Source: Streptosporangiaceae bacterium (GTDB lineage Bacteria; Actinomycetota; Actinomycetes; Streptosporangiales; Streptosporangiaceae). Taken from it: a stretch of 21,885 nt of DNA. The notes below the pieces were generated by a model. It saw nothing but the letters and a program-made list of their open reading frames with translations. It was not told the DNA's origin and did no database searches. A program made the position numbers and the translations under genes. Location of the stretch: the NCBI GenBank assembly GCA_025934635.1, contig JAICWX010000137.1:1-21885 (forward strand), given 5' to 3'. Position 1 is the first letter of the stretch. Each line of letters starts with the position of its first letter. This document shows, in pieces, positions 7,336-15,171 of the stretch.

Positions 7336-8154
7336 TCAGCCCTTGATGGCCCCGGCCGTCAGCCCGCGCACCAGGTTGCGCTGGGCCAGCAGGGTGGCGA
7401 TGAAGACCGGCACGATCAGCGTGAGCGCCCCGGCCGCCATCGCACCCCAGTTGATCGTGTCCACGCCGATCAGGTTCACGATGCCGACCGTGGCCGGCGT
7501 GGTCGCCGAGCTGCCCAGGATCAGCGGGATGAAGTACTCGCTCCAGGCGGCGATCGCCACCAGCAGCCCGACCGACACCACGCCCGGCGACGCCAGCGGC
7601 AGCGACACCCGCCAGAAGGCCCAGGCCCGCGAGCAGCCGTCGACCCGGGCCGCCTCCTCGAGCTCGACCGGGACGTCCTGGAAGTACGCCGCCGTCATCC
7701 AGACGGTGAACGGCAGCAGCCCGGTCATGTAGGCCAGGGTCATGCCGGTGAAGCTGCCCACCAGGTGCAGGTGGTAGTAGTACAGGAACAGCGGGATGAT
7801 GAAGATGACCGGCGGCACCATCCGGCTGAACAGCAGGAACCCTCCCAGGAAGCGCCGCCCGGGGAACCGCCCGCGGGCGAACGCGTACCCGGCCGGCACG
7901 CCGAAGATCACCGTCGCGAGCGTGGTCGACACGGTGATGATGGTCGAGTTGATCAGCGCCTGGAAGAAGCCGTTGTCCTGCAGGGTGACGAAGTTGGCCA
8001 TGGTCACCGGGCTGACCAGCTCGGGCGGGACGGAGGCCGCGTCCACCGGCCGCTTGAACGCGGTCAGGATGATCCACAGGAACGGCACCGCTACCAGGAC
8101 CAGCCCGGCCGCCAGCAGGGCCAGCCGGATCCCCTCGACCGTCTTGTTCTTCAT
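7336..8154 (-). CDS. Carbohydrate ABC transporter permease, MalG-like
   Basis: A 272-residue inner-membrane permease with six hydrophobic segments, the first at about 9-29. The ATPase-contact EAA loop reads EEAARVDGCSRAWAFWRVSLPL, near residues 160-181 (Glu-Ala-Ala, Gly after three residues, Leu-Pro at the end). The C-terminus QRNLVRGLTAGAIKG is the standard MalG-type ending. ATG 8154 follows AGAGG and lies 9 nt after the stop of the partner permease. It is the last gene of the SBP-permease-permease operon under operator D. With its partner it forms the channel of a CUT1-type importer. No ATP-binding subunit is encoded nearby; a shared ATPase such as MsiK is known to serve such systems in streptomycetes. 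Confidence 0.92.
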   Translation of the reverse strand: MKNKTVEGIRLALLAAGLVLVAVPFLWIILTAFKRPVDAASVPPELVSPVTMANFVTLQDNGFFQALINSTIITVSTTLATVIFGVPAGYAFARGRFPGRRFLGGFLLFSRMVPPVIFIIPLFLYYYHLHLVGSFTGMTLAYMTGLLPFTVWMTAAYFQDVPVELEEAARVDGCSRAWAFWRVSLPLASPGVVSVGLLVAIAAWSEYFIPLILGSSATTPATVGIVNLIGVDTINWGAMAAGALTLIVPVFIATLLAQRNLVRGLTAGAIKG

Positions 8155-8163
8155 GTAGTCCTC

Positions 8164-9087
8164 TCAGCTGCGGCGGCCGAGGAGCAGGTAGACCAGGGCG
8201 ACCGAGATGGCGATCATGATGACCAGCACCACGCCCATGGCGGCCGCGTACCCGACCTGCTGGTACTCCAGCCCCGTGTTGTAGATCTGCAGGTTCAGCG
8301 GCGTGCTCGCGATCCCCGGTCCGCCGGTGGTCAGGATCTGGATGCCCTCGAACTTGCGGTAGCTCTCGATCAGCCGCAGCACCACGGCCACGAACAGGAC
8401 CGGGCGCAGCGACGGCAGCGTGATGTGCCAGAACACCTGGAGCCGGTTGGCGCCGTCGGAGGCCGCGGCCTCCTTGAGCTCCTTCGGCACGTTGAGCAGC
8501 CCGGCCAGCAGCAGCAGGGCCTGGAACGGGACGCCGGTCCACATGTCCGAGATGATGACCGCGGGCATGGCCAGCGACGGCGTGCCCAGCCAGACCGGCT
8601 GCGGCAGGTGCGCCAGGGACAGGAAGTAGTCGATCCAGCCGGCCTGGTTGTTGAACATGGCCCGCCAGGTCAGCGCGACCACGATGGGCGCGGTCATGAT
8701 CGGCAGCAGGTACAGGCTGCGGATGAACCCGGCTCCCCGGATCTTGGTGTCAAGCAGCACGGCCAGGCCGAGACCGAACACCGTGTCCAGCAAGGTGGTC
8801 CCGATGACCAGGTACACCGTGTTGAAGAGGATGGTCGGGGTCTGCGGGTCGTCGAACAGCCGGCTGAAGTTGTCGAAGCCGGTGAACTTCCACGCCGTGC
8901 GGACCAGGTTGTAGTTGGTGAAGGCCAGGCCGATCGTGAACACGAACGGGACGGCCGTCACGATCAGCATGATCAGCAGTGACGGCCACGACACCACGGC
9001 CAGGAAGTAGCGGTCGATGAACCCCCGGACGGACTTGCCCCCGCGGTAAGCGGGGGCAAGTCCGTCACGAGACGTCGGCAAGCCCAT
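8164..9087 (-). CDS. Carbohydrate ABC transporter permease, MalF-like
   Basis: A 307-residue sugar-importer permease with six membrane segments; the first is at about 28-55 (FLAVVSWPSLLIMLIVTAVP). The EAA loop is EAAASDGANRLQVFWHITLP, near residues 215-234. The start is ATG 9087, with AGAGG upstream, 20 nt after the stop of the substrate-binding lipoprotein gene. The first 20 or so codons contain a perfect 17-bp inverted repeat, so the N-terminal cytoplasmic tail is encoded by a strong mRNA hairpin. No later start is available before the first membrane segment. Specificity is set by the binding protein. Confidence 0.9.
   Translation of the reverse strand: MGLPTSRDGLAPAYRGGKSVRGFIDRYFLAVVSWPSLLIMLIVTAVPFVFTIGLAFTNYNLVRTAWKFTGFDNFSRLFDDPQTPTILFNTVYLVIGTTLLDTVFGLGLAVLLDTKIRGAGFIRSLYLLPIMTAPIVVALTWRAMFNNQAGWIDYFLSLAHLPQPVWLGTPSLAMPAVIISDMWTGVPFQALLLLAGLLNVPKELKEAAASDGANRLQVFWHITLPSLRPVLFVAVVLRLIESYRKFEGIQILTTGGPGIASTPLNLQIYNTGLEYQQVGYAAAMGVVLVIMIAISVALVYLLLGRRS
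9028..9066 (-). repeat. Perfect 17-bp hairpin in the first codons of the MalF-like permease
   Basis: Arms at 9028-9044 (GACGGACTTGCCCCCGC) and 9050-9066 are exact reverse complements, with a 5-nt loop (9045-9049). It lies some 20 nt downstream of the permease ATG, near the 3' end of the binding-protein cistron. It could stabilise the binding-protein mRNA or dampen permease expression. There is no T run, so it is not a typical intrinsic terminator. Confidence 0.85.
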
Positions 9088-9107
9088 TGACGAAGCCTCT
9101 TGGCGTG

Positions 9108-10493
9108 TTAGCTCGACGGGAAAGGCTTAGGGTATCCGGCCTGTTTCATGATGGTGTTCTCACCCGAGGTCATGGTCGCCATGATCTGCGCGACGGGCGT
9201 GTTGGTGGTGATCAGGTCCGACAGCCCGTTGGAAATCGGCGGGATGAGGGAGACGGCCTCGGGGATGAACGGCAGCAGCGTGACGTCCGGGTGGGCCAGG
9301 ATGTACTTCAGCTGGGCCGCGAACGTCTTGGGCAGGGCCGCGACCGCGGTCGGGTCGTCCAGCACCGATTGTCTCGATGGCGTGAGCAGGTCCTTCGCCT
9401 TCACCGCCGCTAGCTGGGTCTGCTTCGAGGTAATGAACTGGATGAGCTGCCAGGCCGCGCCCTTGTGCAGCGAGGCGTTGTTCATCCAGATGCCGAACGG
9501 CTGGACCAGCTCGCAGTGGTCCGGGTTGACCGCCGGGCAGGGCATGGCCCAGAACGCGGTGTCGTCGGCCACCTTGGACTGGTTCGCGTCGAGCACGGAC
9601 GGGATGGTGCCCGAGTCGTCCTGCCACATGGCCACCCGGCCCTGCTGGAAGTCCGACAGGCAGTTGGTGACCAGGTAGGTCGCGATGCCCTTGGGCGCGT
9701 AGTTCTTCAGCAAGGTGCGGTAGAAGGTCGCGAACTGGCTCGCATACGGCTGCTGGCCGATAAGGAACTTCCAGTTCTTGTCGAAGTAGGTACCGGTGAC
9801 CGGGTTGTTCCACGGGATGAACCAGTTCCACAGCTGGAACGCGTCGTACAGCGTCTGGGACTTGTCGCCGCGGACGCAGAAGCCGGCGTGCTGGGAGTTG
9901 GTCAGCTTCTTGGCGTCGGTCAGCAGTTCGGCCGGCGTCTTGGGCGGCGAGGCGATCCCGGCCTCCTGGAACATCTTGGTGTTGTAGTACAGCAGCGCGC
10001 CGCCGGTGTGGGTGGCGATGCAGTAGGTCTTGCCGTTCTGCTGGCACGCCGCCTCGATGTCCGGGGCGATGTCCTTGAAGTTGTACGAAGCCGGGGTGTC
10101 CTTGGGATTGTTCAGGTAGGAGTCATACGACTGGACGCCGTTGCTGCCGATGTAGGAGGTGATGTTCTCCGAACCGGTGAAGAACACGTCCAGGCCGGTG
10201 TCCTTGGCCTTGAGCTGCAGCGGGATCTTGGTGTCCTGCGTGTCGACCGGCTGCTCCACCCAGTTCACCTTGATGCCCGTCTGGGCCTCGAACTTCGGCA
10301 GCAGCGACTTGTAGAAGTCGAACTCGGGGACCGCGGTGTAGGTCTCCACCGTCAGGGACTGGCCCGCGTAAGGCTTCGATCCGGACGCACTGGCGGACGA
10401 TGACCCCGAGGAAGAACAGCCCGCCAGCAGGAGGGCTCCTGTCGCGAGCACAGCGACGGCAGCGTATCGCCGCCGCCGGAACGGATGGTCCAT
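9108..10493 (-). CDS. Extracellular substrate-binding lipoprotein of a sugar ABC transporter
   Basis: A 461-residue solute-binding protein. Positively charged residues (RRRR, 6-9), a hydrophobic stretch and the lipobox LLAG-Cys26 mark a lipoprotein; a Ser/Ala-rich linker follows. The mature part has the layout of family-1 sugar-binding proteins (LPKFEAQTGIKVNWVE near 85-100, GGALLYYNTKMFQEAGI, GRVAMWQDDSGTI, GAAWQLIQFITSKQTQ). Several Cys residues in the mature part could form disulphides. GGAGG six bases upstream fixes ATG 10493; the frame extends to 10547 but without a ribosome site. First gene of the importer operon, with operator D about 235 bp upstream. The ligand is probably a sugar, sugar acid or oligosaccharide. 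Confidence 0.92.
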   Translation of the reverse strand: MDHPFRRRRYAAVAVLATGALLLAGCSSSGSSSASASGSKPYAGQSLTVETYTAVPEFDFYKSLLPKFEAQTGIKVNWVEQPVDTQDTKIPLQLKAKDTGLDVFFTGSENITSYIGSNGVQSYDSYLNNPKDTPASYNFKDIAPDIEAACQQNGKTYCIATHTGGALLYYNTKMFQEAGIASPPKTPAELLTDAKKLTNSQHAGFCVRGDKSQTLYDAFQLWNWFIPWNNPVTGTYFDKNWKFLIGQQPYASQFATFYRTLLKNYAPKGIATYLVTNCLSDFQQGRVAMWQDDSGTIPSVLDANQSKVADDTAFWAMPCPAVNPDHCELVQPFGIWMNNASLHKGAAWQLIQFITSKQTQLAAVKAKDLLTPSRQSVLDDPTAVAALPKTFAAQLKYILAHPDVTLLPFIPEAVSLIPPISNGLSDLITTNTPVAQIMATMTSGENTIMKQAGYPKPFPSS

Positions 10494-10727
10494 CCCTGAC
10501 CTCCATGTCGAGAGCTGATGACCGAGAAACGTGGCAACGCGGCGCACGCAAACAAGTTGTCCGGCAAATCAACAGAAGAGGCGATCCGCAATCAATCCGG
10601 GGGGCAAACTCGGCTGCCCGCCCAACCCCTCGCGGCTCAAAGTCTCCTGTCCCCACCTGGGCATTCGTTGCATTCCAGGACGTGCGGACAGCTTTACACA
10701 CGAGACTTGAGATAGCAATACCTCAGA
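10494..10727 (-). other. Long untranslated leader of the importer operon
   Basis: About 220 nt separate the candidate transcription start near 10705 from the lipoprotein ATG. I see no gene, clear riboswitch or attenuator here. The length leaves room for post-transcriptional control, but nothing specific is recognisable. Confidence 0.4.
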
Positions 10728-10742
10728 TATCATATGCCAAAT
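10712..10742 (-). promoter_or_regulatory. Importer operon promoter with regulon operator copy D
   Basis: On the - strand TTGGCA (10740-10735) and TGCTAT (10717-10712) at 17 bp spacing form a candidate promoter. TATCATATGCCAAAT (+ strand, 10728-10742), the best match to the shared motif, covers the -35 and part of the spacer. The identity with copy E extends further, through ATGATATCT and AG beyond it. Confidence 0.68.
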
Positions 10743-10762
10743 TGTGACGCTCGCGGGGGTCG

Positions 10763-11845
10763 TCAGGAGCCGGGCGCGAGGTAGCCGGCGAGGTCCAGGC
10801 CGGCGATCTGGGCCGAGTCCCGCAGGCTGGCGAGCACGTCGGAGGGGAGCGGGATCCCGTGCTCCTGAGCCGCCGCGAGCCGGTCCCACTCGAGCTCGCC
10901 GGGCACCAGCAGGCGCTCGGTTCCTGGCGCCGTGGGCGCGGCGTGCACCTCGTCGATGAGCTGGTCCACCCGTCCGGGCAGGCCGTCGCCCATGACGGCG
11001 CAGTCCAGCGCCAGGAAAGCCGCGCCGTGCCCGGTGGGAAGCGCCGGATCGTCCCCCAGCCAGCTCCTGATCTGCCAGGTGGTCGCCGCACCGGTCAGGC
11101 AGCCCGCCAGCGACTCGATGAGCAGGGCGAGGCCGAACCCTTTATGCGCCGCCGCCGGGGTCAGCACGCTGTGCTCCGGGTACGACCCGGGGTCGTCCGT
11201 GGGCAGGCCGTCCTCGCCGAGCAGCCAGGTGGCGGGGATCGGCTCGCCGCGCTCGCGCGCGGCGTAGACCTTGCCGCCCGCGACGGTCGCGATCGACATG
11301 TCCAGCATCAGGGGCGGGTGCTTCCCGGCCGGGACGGCGTAGGCCAGCGGGTTGCTGCCGGTGACGGCCGCGCGCGACCCGGGGGCCGCCACCGACGGGA
11401 TGTCGTTCGCCATGGCCAGGCCGATGAGCCCGTCTCGCGCGGCCAGCGAGGCGTAGTAGCCGGCCGCGCCGAAGTGCGAGCTGTTGCGGACGCCGGCGTA
11501 GCCCACGCCGGCCTCGCGGGCCTTGCCGATGGCCGTCGTCATCGCGAACACGGAGGTGACCATGCCGAGCGCCGAGTCACCGTCCACGACGGCCCAGGCC
11601 GGACCCTCGGCCACGATCCCGGGCCGCCCGCCGGACCGCAGGCCGCCGGCCTGCAGCCGCCGCAGGTAGCCGCGCAGCGCCTTGCTGCCGTGCGTGAAGA
11701 CGCCCCACCCGTCGGTGGTGCTGAGCACCTCCGCACCGGTATCGGCGTCCGGCCCGCTCAGGCCGGCCCGTGCGAACGCGTCCCGGCAGAAGGCCCTGAG
11801 CTGGGGGAGCGCTATCGTGCCTGCGGCGGCCGCCGGGGCGCCCAC
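10763..11845 (-). CDS. LDH2/MDH2 family NAD(P)-dependent 2-hydroxyacid dehydrogenase
   Basis: A 360-residue member of the LDH2/malate dehydrogenase 2 family (ureidoglycolate, malate, sulfolactate and 2,3-diketogulonate dehydrogenase relatives), which is unrelated to classical LDH. Family hallmarks are DGWGVFTHG (His52), NSSHFGAAGYY (His124, the expected catalytic His), PLMLDMS, and AAHKGFGLALLIESLAG. Length is normal. The start is GTG 11845, without a good ribosome site; the candidate transcript starts only about 30 nt upstream. It is a single-gene unit under operator E, and its 3' end faces the importer promoter. It probably oxidises or reduces a 2-hydroxy/2-oxo acid intermediate of the same pathway. 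The stereochemistry differs in principle from the D-specific enzyme at 88-1050. Confidence 0.88.
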   Translation of the reverse strand: MGAPAAAAGTIALPQLRAFCRDAFARAGLSGPDADTGAEVLSTTDGWGVFTHGSKALRGYLRRLQAGGLRSGGRPGIVAEGPAWAVVDGDSALGMVTSVFAMTTAIGKAREAGVGYAGVRNSSHFGAAGYYASLAARDGLIGLAMANDIPSVAAPGSRAAVTGSNPLAYAVPAGKHPPLMLDMSIATVAGGKVYAARERGEPIPATWLLGEDGLPTDDPGSYPEHSVLTPAAAHKGFGLALLIESLAGCLTGAATTWQIRSWLGDDPALPTGHGAAFLALDCAVMGDGLPGRVDQLIDEVHAAPTAPGTERLLVPGELEWDRLAAAQEHGIPLPSDVLASLRDSAQIAGLDLAGYLAPGS

Positions 11846-11870
11846 GCTAGAACCGCGAACCTGACTGAGA

Positions 11871-11912
11871 TATCATATTCTAAGTATTAACGGCAGGCGG
11901 CCTCCGGGGCAA
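11871..11912 (-). promoter_or_regulatory. LDH2-family gene promoter with regulon operator copy E
   Basis: On the - strand TTGCCC (11912-11907) and TAATAC (11889-11884) at 17 bp spacing form a candidate promoter. The shared 15-mer, TATCATATTCTAAGT on + (11871-11885), overlaps the -10 and the start point. Confidence 0.65.
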
Positions 11913-11928
11913 GAGGTGCCGCCCGGCG

Positions 11929-13536
11929 CTAGCCCGCGTCCCAGAAGGAGCACTGGTGCTGGGCCGCGAACGTGGCGGCGGTGATCGTCCGGGTGTGGTC
12001 GCCCGGCCGCAGCGACATCAGCTGGCGGCTGGTGTAGCGCGGCCACAGCGGCTGGCCGGCCACTGCGGGCGTCCCGGCTGCCGTGAAGGCGCCCCAGTAC
12101 CTGACCATCTGCCGGGACAGCGTGAGCTGGGCCGGGGTGAGCAGGTTGTACAGGGAGAACCCGTTGTTGAAGCTGGGCCACAGGTAGGCCAGCTCCATGG
12201 CGTGGCCGGCGCCCCACTGGTAGCCGGGGTGGTCGTTGTTGAGCCCGGGGGCGTGCAGGTCGTCGAACTGGTAGAAGAACGTGGGGGTCGTCGCGGCGAA
12301 CTGGGCCGCCAGGTTCTGCTCCGGGCAGCCGCCGATGCCGGTCAGGAAGCCGCTGTCGGTCCAGATGTCGCCGATCTGGTAGGCCGCGGTGTACGGGCTC
12401 GGGTACGAGCTCCACGGATAGCGGGCCAGGATGGCGGCCGACCGGGAGCCGAACTCGGACGCGATGAGCTGGGCGGCCTGGTCCTGCGTCAGCCCCGTGA
12501 ATCCCTGGGAGAAGGTGCGGCCCTCGTTGTGGTTGGTGCCCATCAGCAGTGGCACCCGGTTGTAGTGGCCGGATGCGACCGCCCGGGCCGCGGGTACCGG
12601 CAGTTCGGGGCCGCCGGAGGTGAACAGCGGCTGGTAGCTGGCGCTGGCGTCGAGCAGCGTCGCGGTGGGCAGCTTGCGCAGGCACGCTGCCGCGGTCAGT
12701 GCGTCCGGGCAGCCGGCCGTCTTGGCGAACGCCAGGCTCGCCGTCTGCGCGGTGGCGCGGGTCTGGGTGGCGCAGCTGCCGCTCTGCATGATCGCGGCGC
12801 GGAACAGGCCGCGGGCCGGCGGCGAGGTCATCAGCGCGCACATCGACCAGCCGCCCGCCGACTCGCCGTCGATGGTGACCTCAGCCGGGTTCCCGCCGAA
12901 GGCGGCGATGTTGCGGTGCACCCAGCGCAGCGCGGCTTCCTGGTCGAGCAGCCCGTAGTTGCCGCTCGCGGTCCGCGCCGAGGTGCCCAGGCCGGGCACG
13001 TCCAGGAAGCCGAGCGGGCCGAGCCGGTAGTTGATGGAGACGACGATGATGCCGTCGGTGTTCACGATCAGCGACCCGTCGTGCTGGTCGCCGGCCCCGG
13101 TGGTGAGCCCGCCGCCGTGGATCATGACGAGCACCGGCAGGCCCCGGTGATGGCCCGGACGCCGGGGCGTGAAGATGTTCAGGTACAGGCAGTTCTCGTT
13201 GTCCACCCGGGGCCCGTTGCCGCTGGCCAGCTGCCCGCACCGGCCGCCGTAGCTGGTCGCCGGCCGGACTCCGCTCCACCGCGCGGCCGGCTGCGGCGCC
13301 TCCCAGCGCCGCGCGCCCGTCGGCGGTGCCGCGTACGGGATGCCCAGCCACTGACGGGTGCCCTCGGCCGACTCGCCGCGGACCAGGCCCCGGTCGGTCC
13401 GCACGACCAGGCTGCCGCCGTGACCGGCCGGTGCCGCGGCGGCCACCGGGGCTGCCGGGGCCGCATGCGCCGCGGCCGGCAGCAGAAGGGCCAGCAGGGC
13501 GGCCGCAGCCGCCCCGGCGATCGTCAGCTTCCGCAT
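11929..13536 (-). CDS. Secreted type-B carboxylesterase/lipase
   Basis: A 535-residue alpha/beta-hydrolase of the carboxylesterase type-B family, usual length. A signal peptide covers residues 1 to about 25 (RKL, then an Ala/Leu core, cut after AHA). The oxyanion hole is HGGG (140-143). The nucleophile is Ser226 in GESAGG, with Glu338 (NHNEGR) and His445 (GAGHAMEL) completing the triad. ATG 13536 follows GGAGG at 5 nt; the longer frame to 13611 is not used. A possible promoter TTGACG (13611-13606)/CACAGT lies upstream, and no regulon operator is seen there. It ends 84 bp before the LDH2-family start, so a role in releasing substrate for the catabolic cluster (deesterification) is possible but unproven. 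Confidence 0.9.
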   Translation of the reverse strand: MRKLTIAGAAAAALLALLLPAAAHAAPAAPVAAAAPAGHGGSLVVRTDRGLVRGESAEGTRQWLGIPYAAPPTGARRWEAPQPAARWSGVRPATSYGGRCGQLASGNGPRVDNENCLYLNIFTPRRPGHHRGLPVLVMIHGGGLTTGAGDQHDGSLIVNTDGIIVVSINYRLGPLGFLDVPGLGTSARTASGNYGLLDQEAALRWVHRNIAAFGGNPAEVTIDGESAGGWSMCALMTSPPARGLFRAAIMQSGSCATQTRATAQTASLAFAKTAGCPDALTAAACLRKLPTATLLDASASYQPLFTSGGPELPVPAARAVASGHYNRVPLLMGTNHNEGRTFSQGFTGLTQDQAAQLIASEFGSRSAAILARYPWSSYPSPYTAAYQIGDIWTDSGFLTGIGGCPEQNLAAQFAATTPTFFYQFDDLHAPGLNNDHPGYQWGAGHAMELAYLWPSFNNGFSLYNLLTPAQLTLSRQMVRYWGAFTAAGTPAVAGQPLWPRYTSRQLMSLRPGDHTRTITAATFAAQHQCSFWDAG

Positions 13537-13677
13537 GCGTACCTCCAGCGCTTGGTTGCGTCGCGGATGGCGCCTTGGTCGCACTGTGAACCGGAAGACC
13601 GAATTCGTCAATATCTAACAAAATCCGCCGATACGGACTAATGGCGCTGACCCGCCTGTGGGCCAACGCCCTGCGCC

Positions 13678-15171
13678 TCACGCCAGGACCGGGGGACCGA
13701 GCTCCGGCGGAGTGAAGGACGCCTCGGTCAGCCGCTCGAGATCCGCACCGAACGGCCGGTCCTCCTCGATCGGCCCGATGATCCGGGCCAGCCAGTCCAG
13801 CAGGGCCGCGCTCCCGCCCGGAGGCGGCCGCCCGGACAGCACCGCTGCCTGGTATCCGGCCAGCAGCTCGCACGCCGTGACCGCGCGGGCGTGCCGCAGC
13901 GCCCGGGACAGCTTCCCGGCGGCCTCCCAGGCGAACGACTGCACGTCCTCCTGGCCGCCGGACGTCTCGATCAGGCCGACCGGGGTGGCGGCGGCCAGCG
14001 GCCGCATCGCGTGGATCTCCCCGGCGGCGCGCTTGTGCACCGGCGTCAGCCCGGCCTGCGGGCCCGGGTCCCGGGCCAGCTGCGCGGGCAGGCCGGTCAC
14101 GGCCGGATCCATCAGCCGGTGCAGCCGGGCCGCCGCGACCTCCGCGGCGTGGCAGAACGCCGCGGTGAGGTGGTCGCAGTGCGCGGCCAGGTCGATCCCG
14201 TGGAACCCGGCGGTGCCGGTGAACTTCCCGTCGAGGTAGGCGGGGGAGTCGGTGACCCCGGTCAGCGCCCGGCCGACGGCCGCCTCGAGCTGGGCGGCGG
14301 CCCGGTGCAGCTGGGCCAGGACCGGCCCGGCCACCCGGAACGAGACCGGTGCCTGCAGGGACCGGGGTGCCGGCTCGCCGCCCGCCGCCGCCCGGAGCCG
14401 GGCCAGCACCGAGGCCAGCACGTCGTCCCCGCGCCCGCAGGCCGCCTGGTAAGGATCACGCGGCGCCCGGACGACGGCGATCGACAGCGCCGCGGCCGCC
14501 GTCATCAGCGAGCCGAGCGCCGCCGCGTCACCCAGGCCGAGCGCCGCCAGGCCGGTGGCCCCGGGCACCCCCTGGATCAGCGCGATGCCTTCCTTGGGCC
14601 CCAGGACGAACTCGGTCAGCCCGTGACCGCGCAGCGCCTCGCCCGCGGGCACCGGGGTCTGCCGGCTCCCGCCGGGCCCGAGCACCTGGCCGATGCCGGC
14701 CAGCGGCCCGAACGCGTGCGCCAGCTGCGTGATCTCGCCCGCCGTCCCGGCGCCCTGGCGCGGCACCGCGGGCACGATGCCCTGATTGAGGAAACCGGCC
14801 AGCCGCTGGCACAGCGCGGCCGATACGCCGGCGTCGCCCGACAGGAACGTCAGCAGCCGGGCCGCGAAGATCGCCCGGACCTCGGGCGGGCTCAGCCAGG
14901 GCGGCCCCCCCGCGGCCCGGGCCAGCAGGAGGTTGCGCTGGTGCGAGCGCTGCTGCTGCTCGGTCAGCCGGACCGAAGACAGCGCGCCCATGCCGGTGGT
15001 GACCCCGTACACCGGCTGCCCGTCGCGCAGGGCCCGCCTGACCTGCTCGCAGCGCTCCTGCACGGCCGCGAGCAGGCTGTCTGCGATGGCCACCGGCTGG
15101 CCGGCCGCAATCGCCCTGATCAGGCCGGGATCCGCGGTATCGGTCTCGGTGATGACCCGCGCGGCCCCCAC
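13678..15171 (-). CDS. HAL/PAL family (aromatic amino acid lyase fold) protein lacking the MIO-forming triad
   Basis: A 497-residue protein with the full-length histidine/phenylalanine ammonia-lyase fold. VYGVTTGMG (54-62, Tyr55), QRNLL (78-82), a C-terminal ETSGGQED segment and MDPAVTGLPAQL are conserved. Yet the self-cyclising Ala-Ser-Gly is Thr143-Ala144-Gly145 (codons 14745-14737), so no MIO should form. The Asn of the family's NGT motif is Gln200 (KEGIALIQG), and the Tyr of YSxR is Val276, while Arg279 stays. GTG 15171 shares one base with the upstream cyclodeaminase-family stop (TAGTG), implying coupled translation. A classical deaminase is unlikely; it could be a lyase or isomerase with new chemistry, a hydrolase-like use of the fold, or a non-catalytic partner. 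Confidence 0.82.
   Translation of the reverse strand: MGAARVITETDTADPGLIRAIAAGQPVAIADSLLAAVQERCEQVRRALRDGQPVYGVTTGMGALSSVRLTEQQQRSHQRNLLLARAAGGPPWLSPPEVRAIFAARLLTFLSGDAGVSAALCQRLAGFLNQGIVPAVPRQGAGTAGEITQLAHAFGPLAGIGQVLGPGGSRQTPVPAGEALRGHGLTEFVLGPKEGIALIQGVPGATGLAALGLGDAAALGSLMTAAAALSIAVVRAPRDPYQAACGRGDDVLASVLARLRAAAGGEPAPRSLQAPVSFRVAGPVLAQLHRAAAQLEAAVGRALTGVTDSPAYLDGKFTGTAGFHGIDLAAHCDHLTAAFCHAAEVAAARLHRLMDPAVTGLPAQLARDPGPQAGLTPVHKRAAGEIHAMRPLAAATPVGLIETSGGQEDVQSFAWEAAGKLSRALRHARAVTACELLAGYQAAVLSGRPPPGGSAALLDWLARIIGPIEEDRPFGADLERLTEASFTPPELGPPVLA

Noticed and set aside
13601..13625. AT-rich patch upstream of the carboxylesterase as a sixth regulon operator
   Set aside because: AATATCTAACAAAATCC shares AT-richness only and does not align with the 15-mer at the key CATAT and CYAAAT positions.
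11956..13641. Long open frame (561 codons) on the + strand
   Set aside because: It is antisense to the carboxylesterase gene, whose triad and signal peptide are clear. The translation is Arg/Gly/Ala-rich with no recognisable motif, as expected of high-GC shadow frames.
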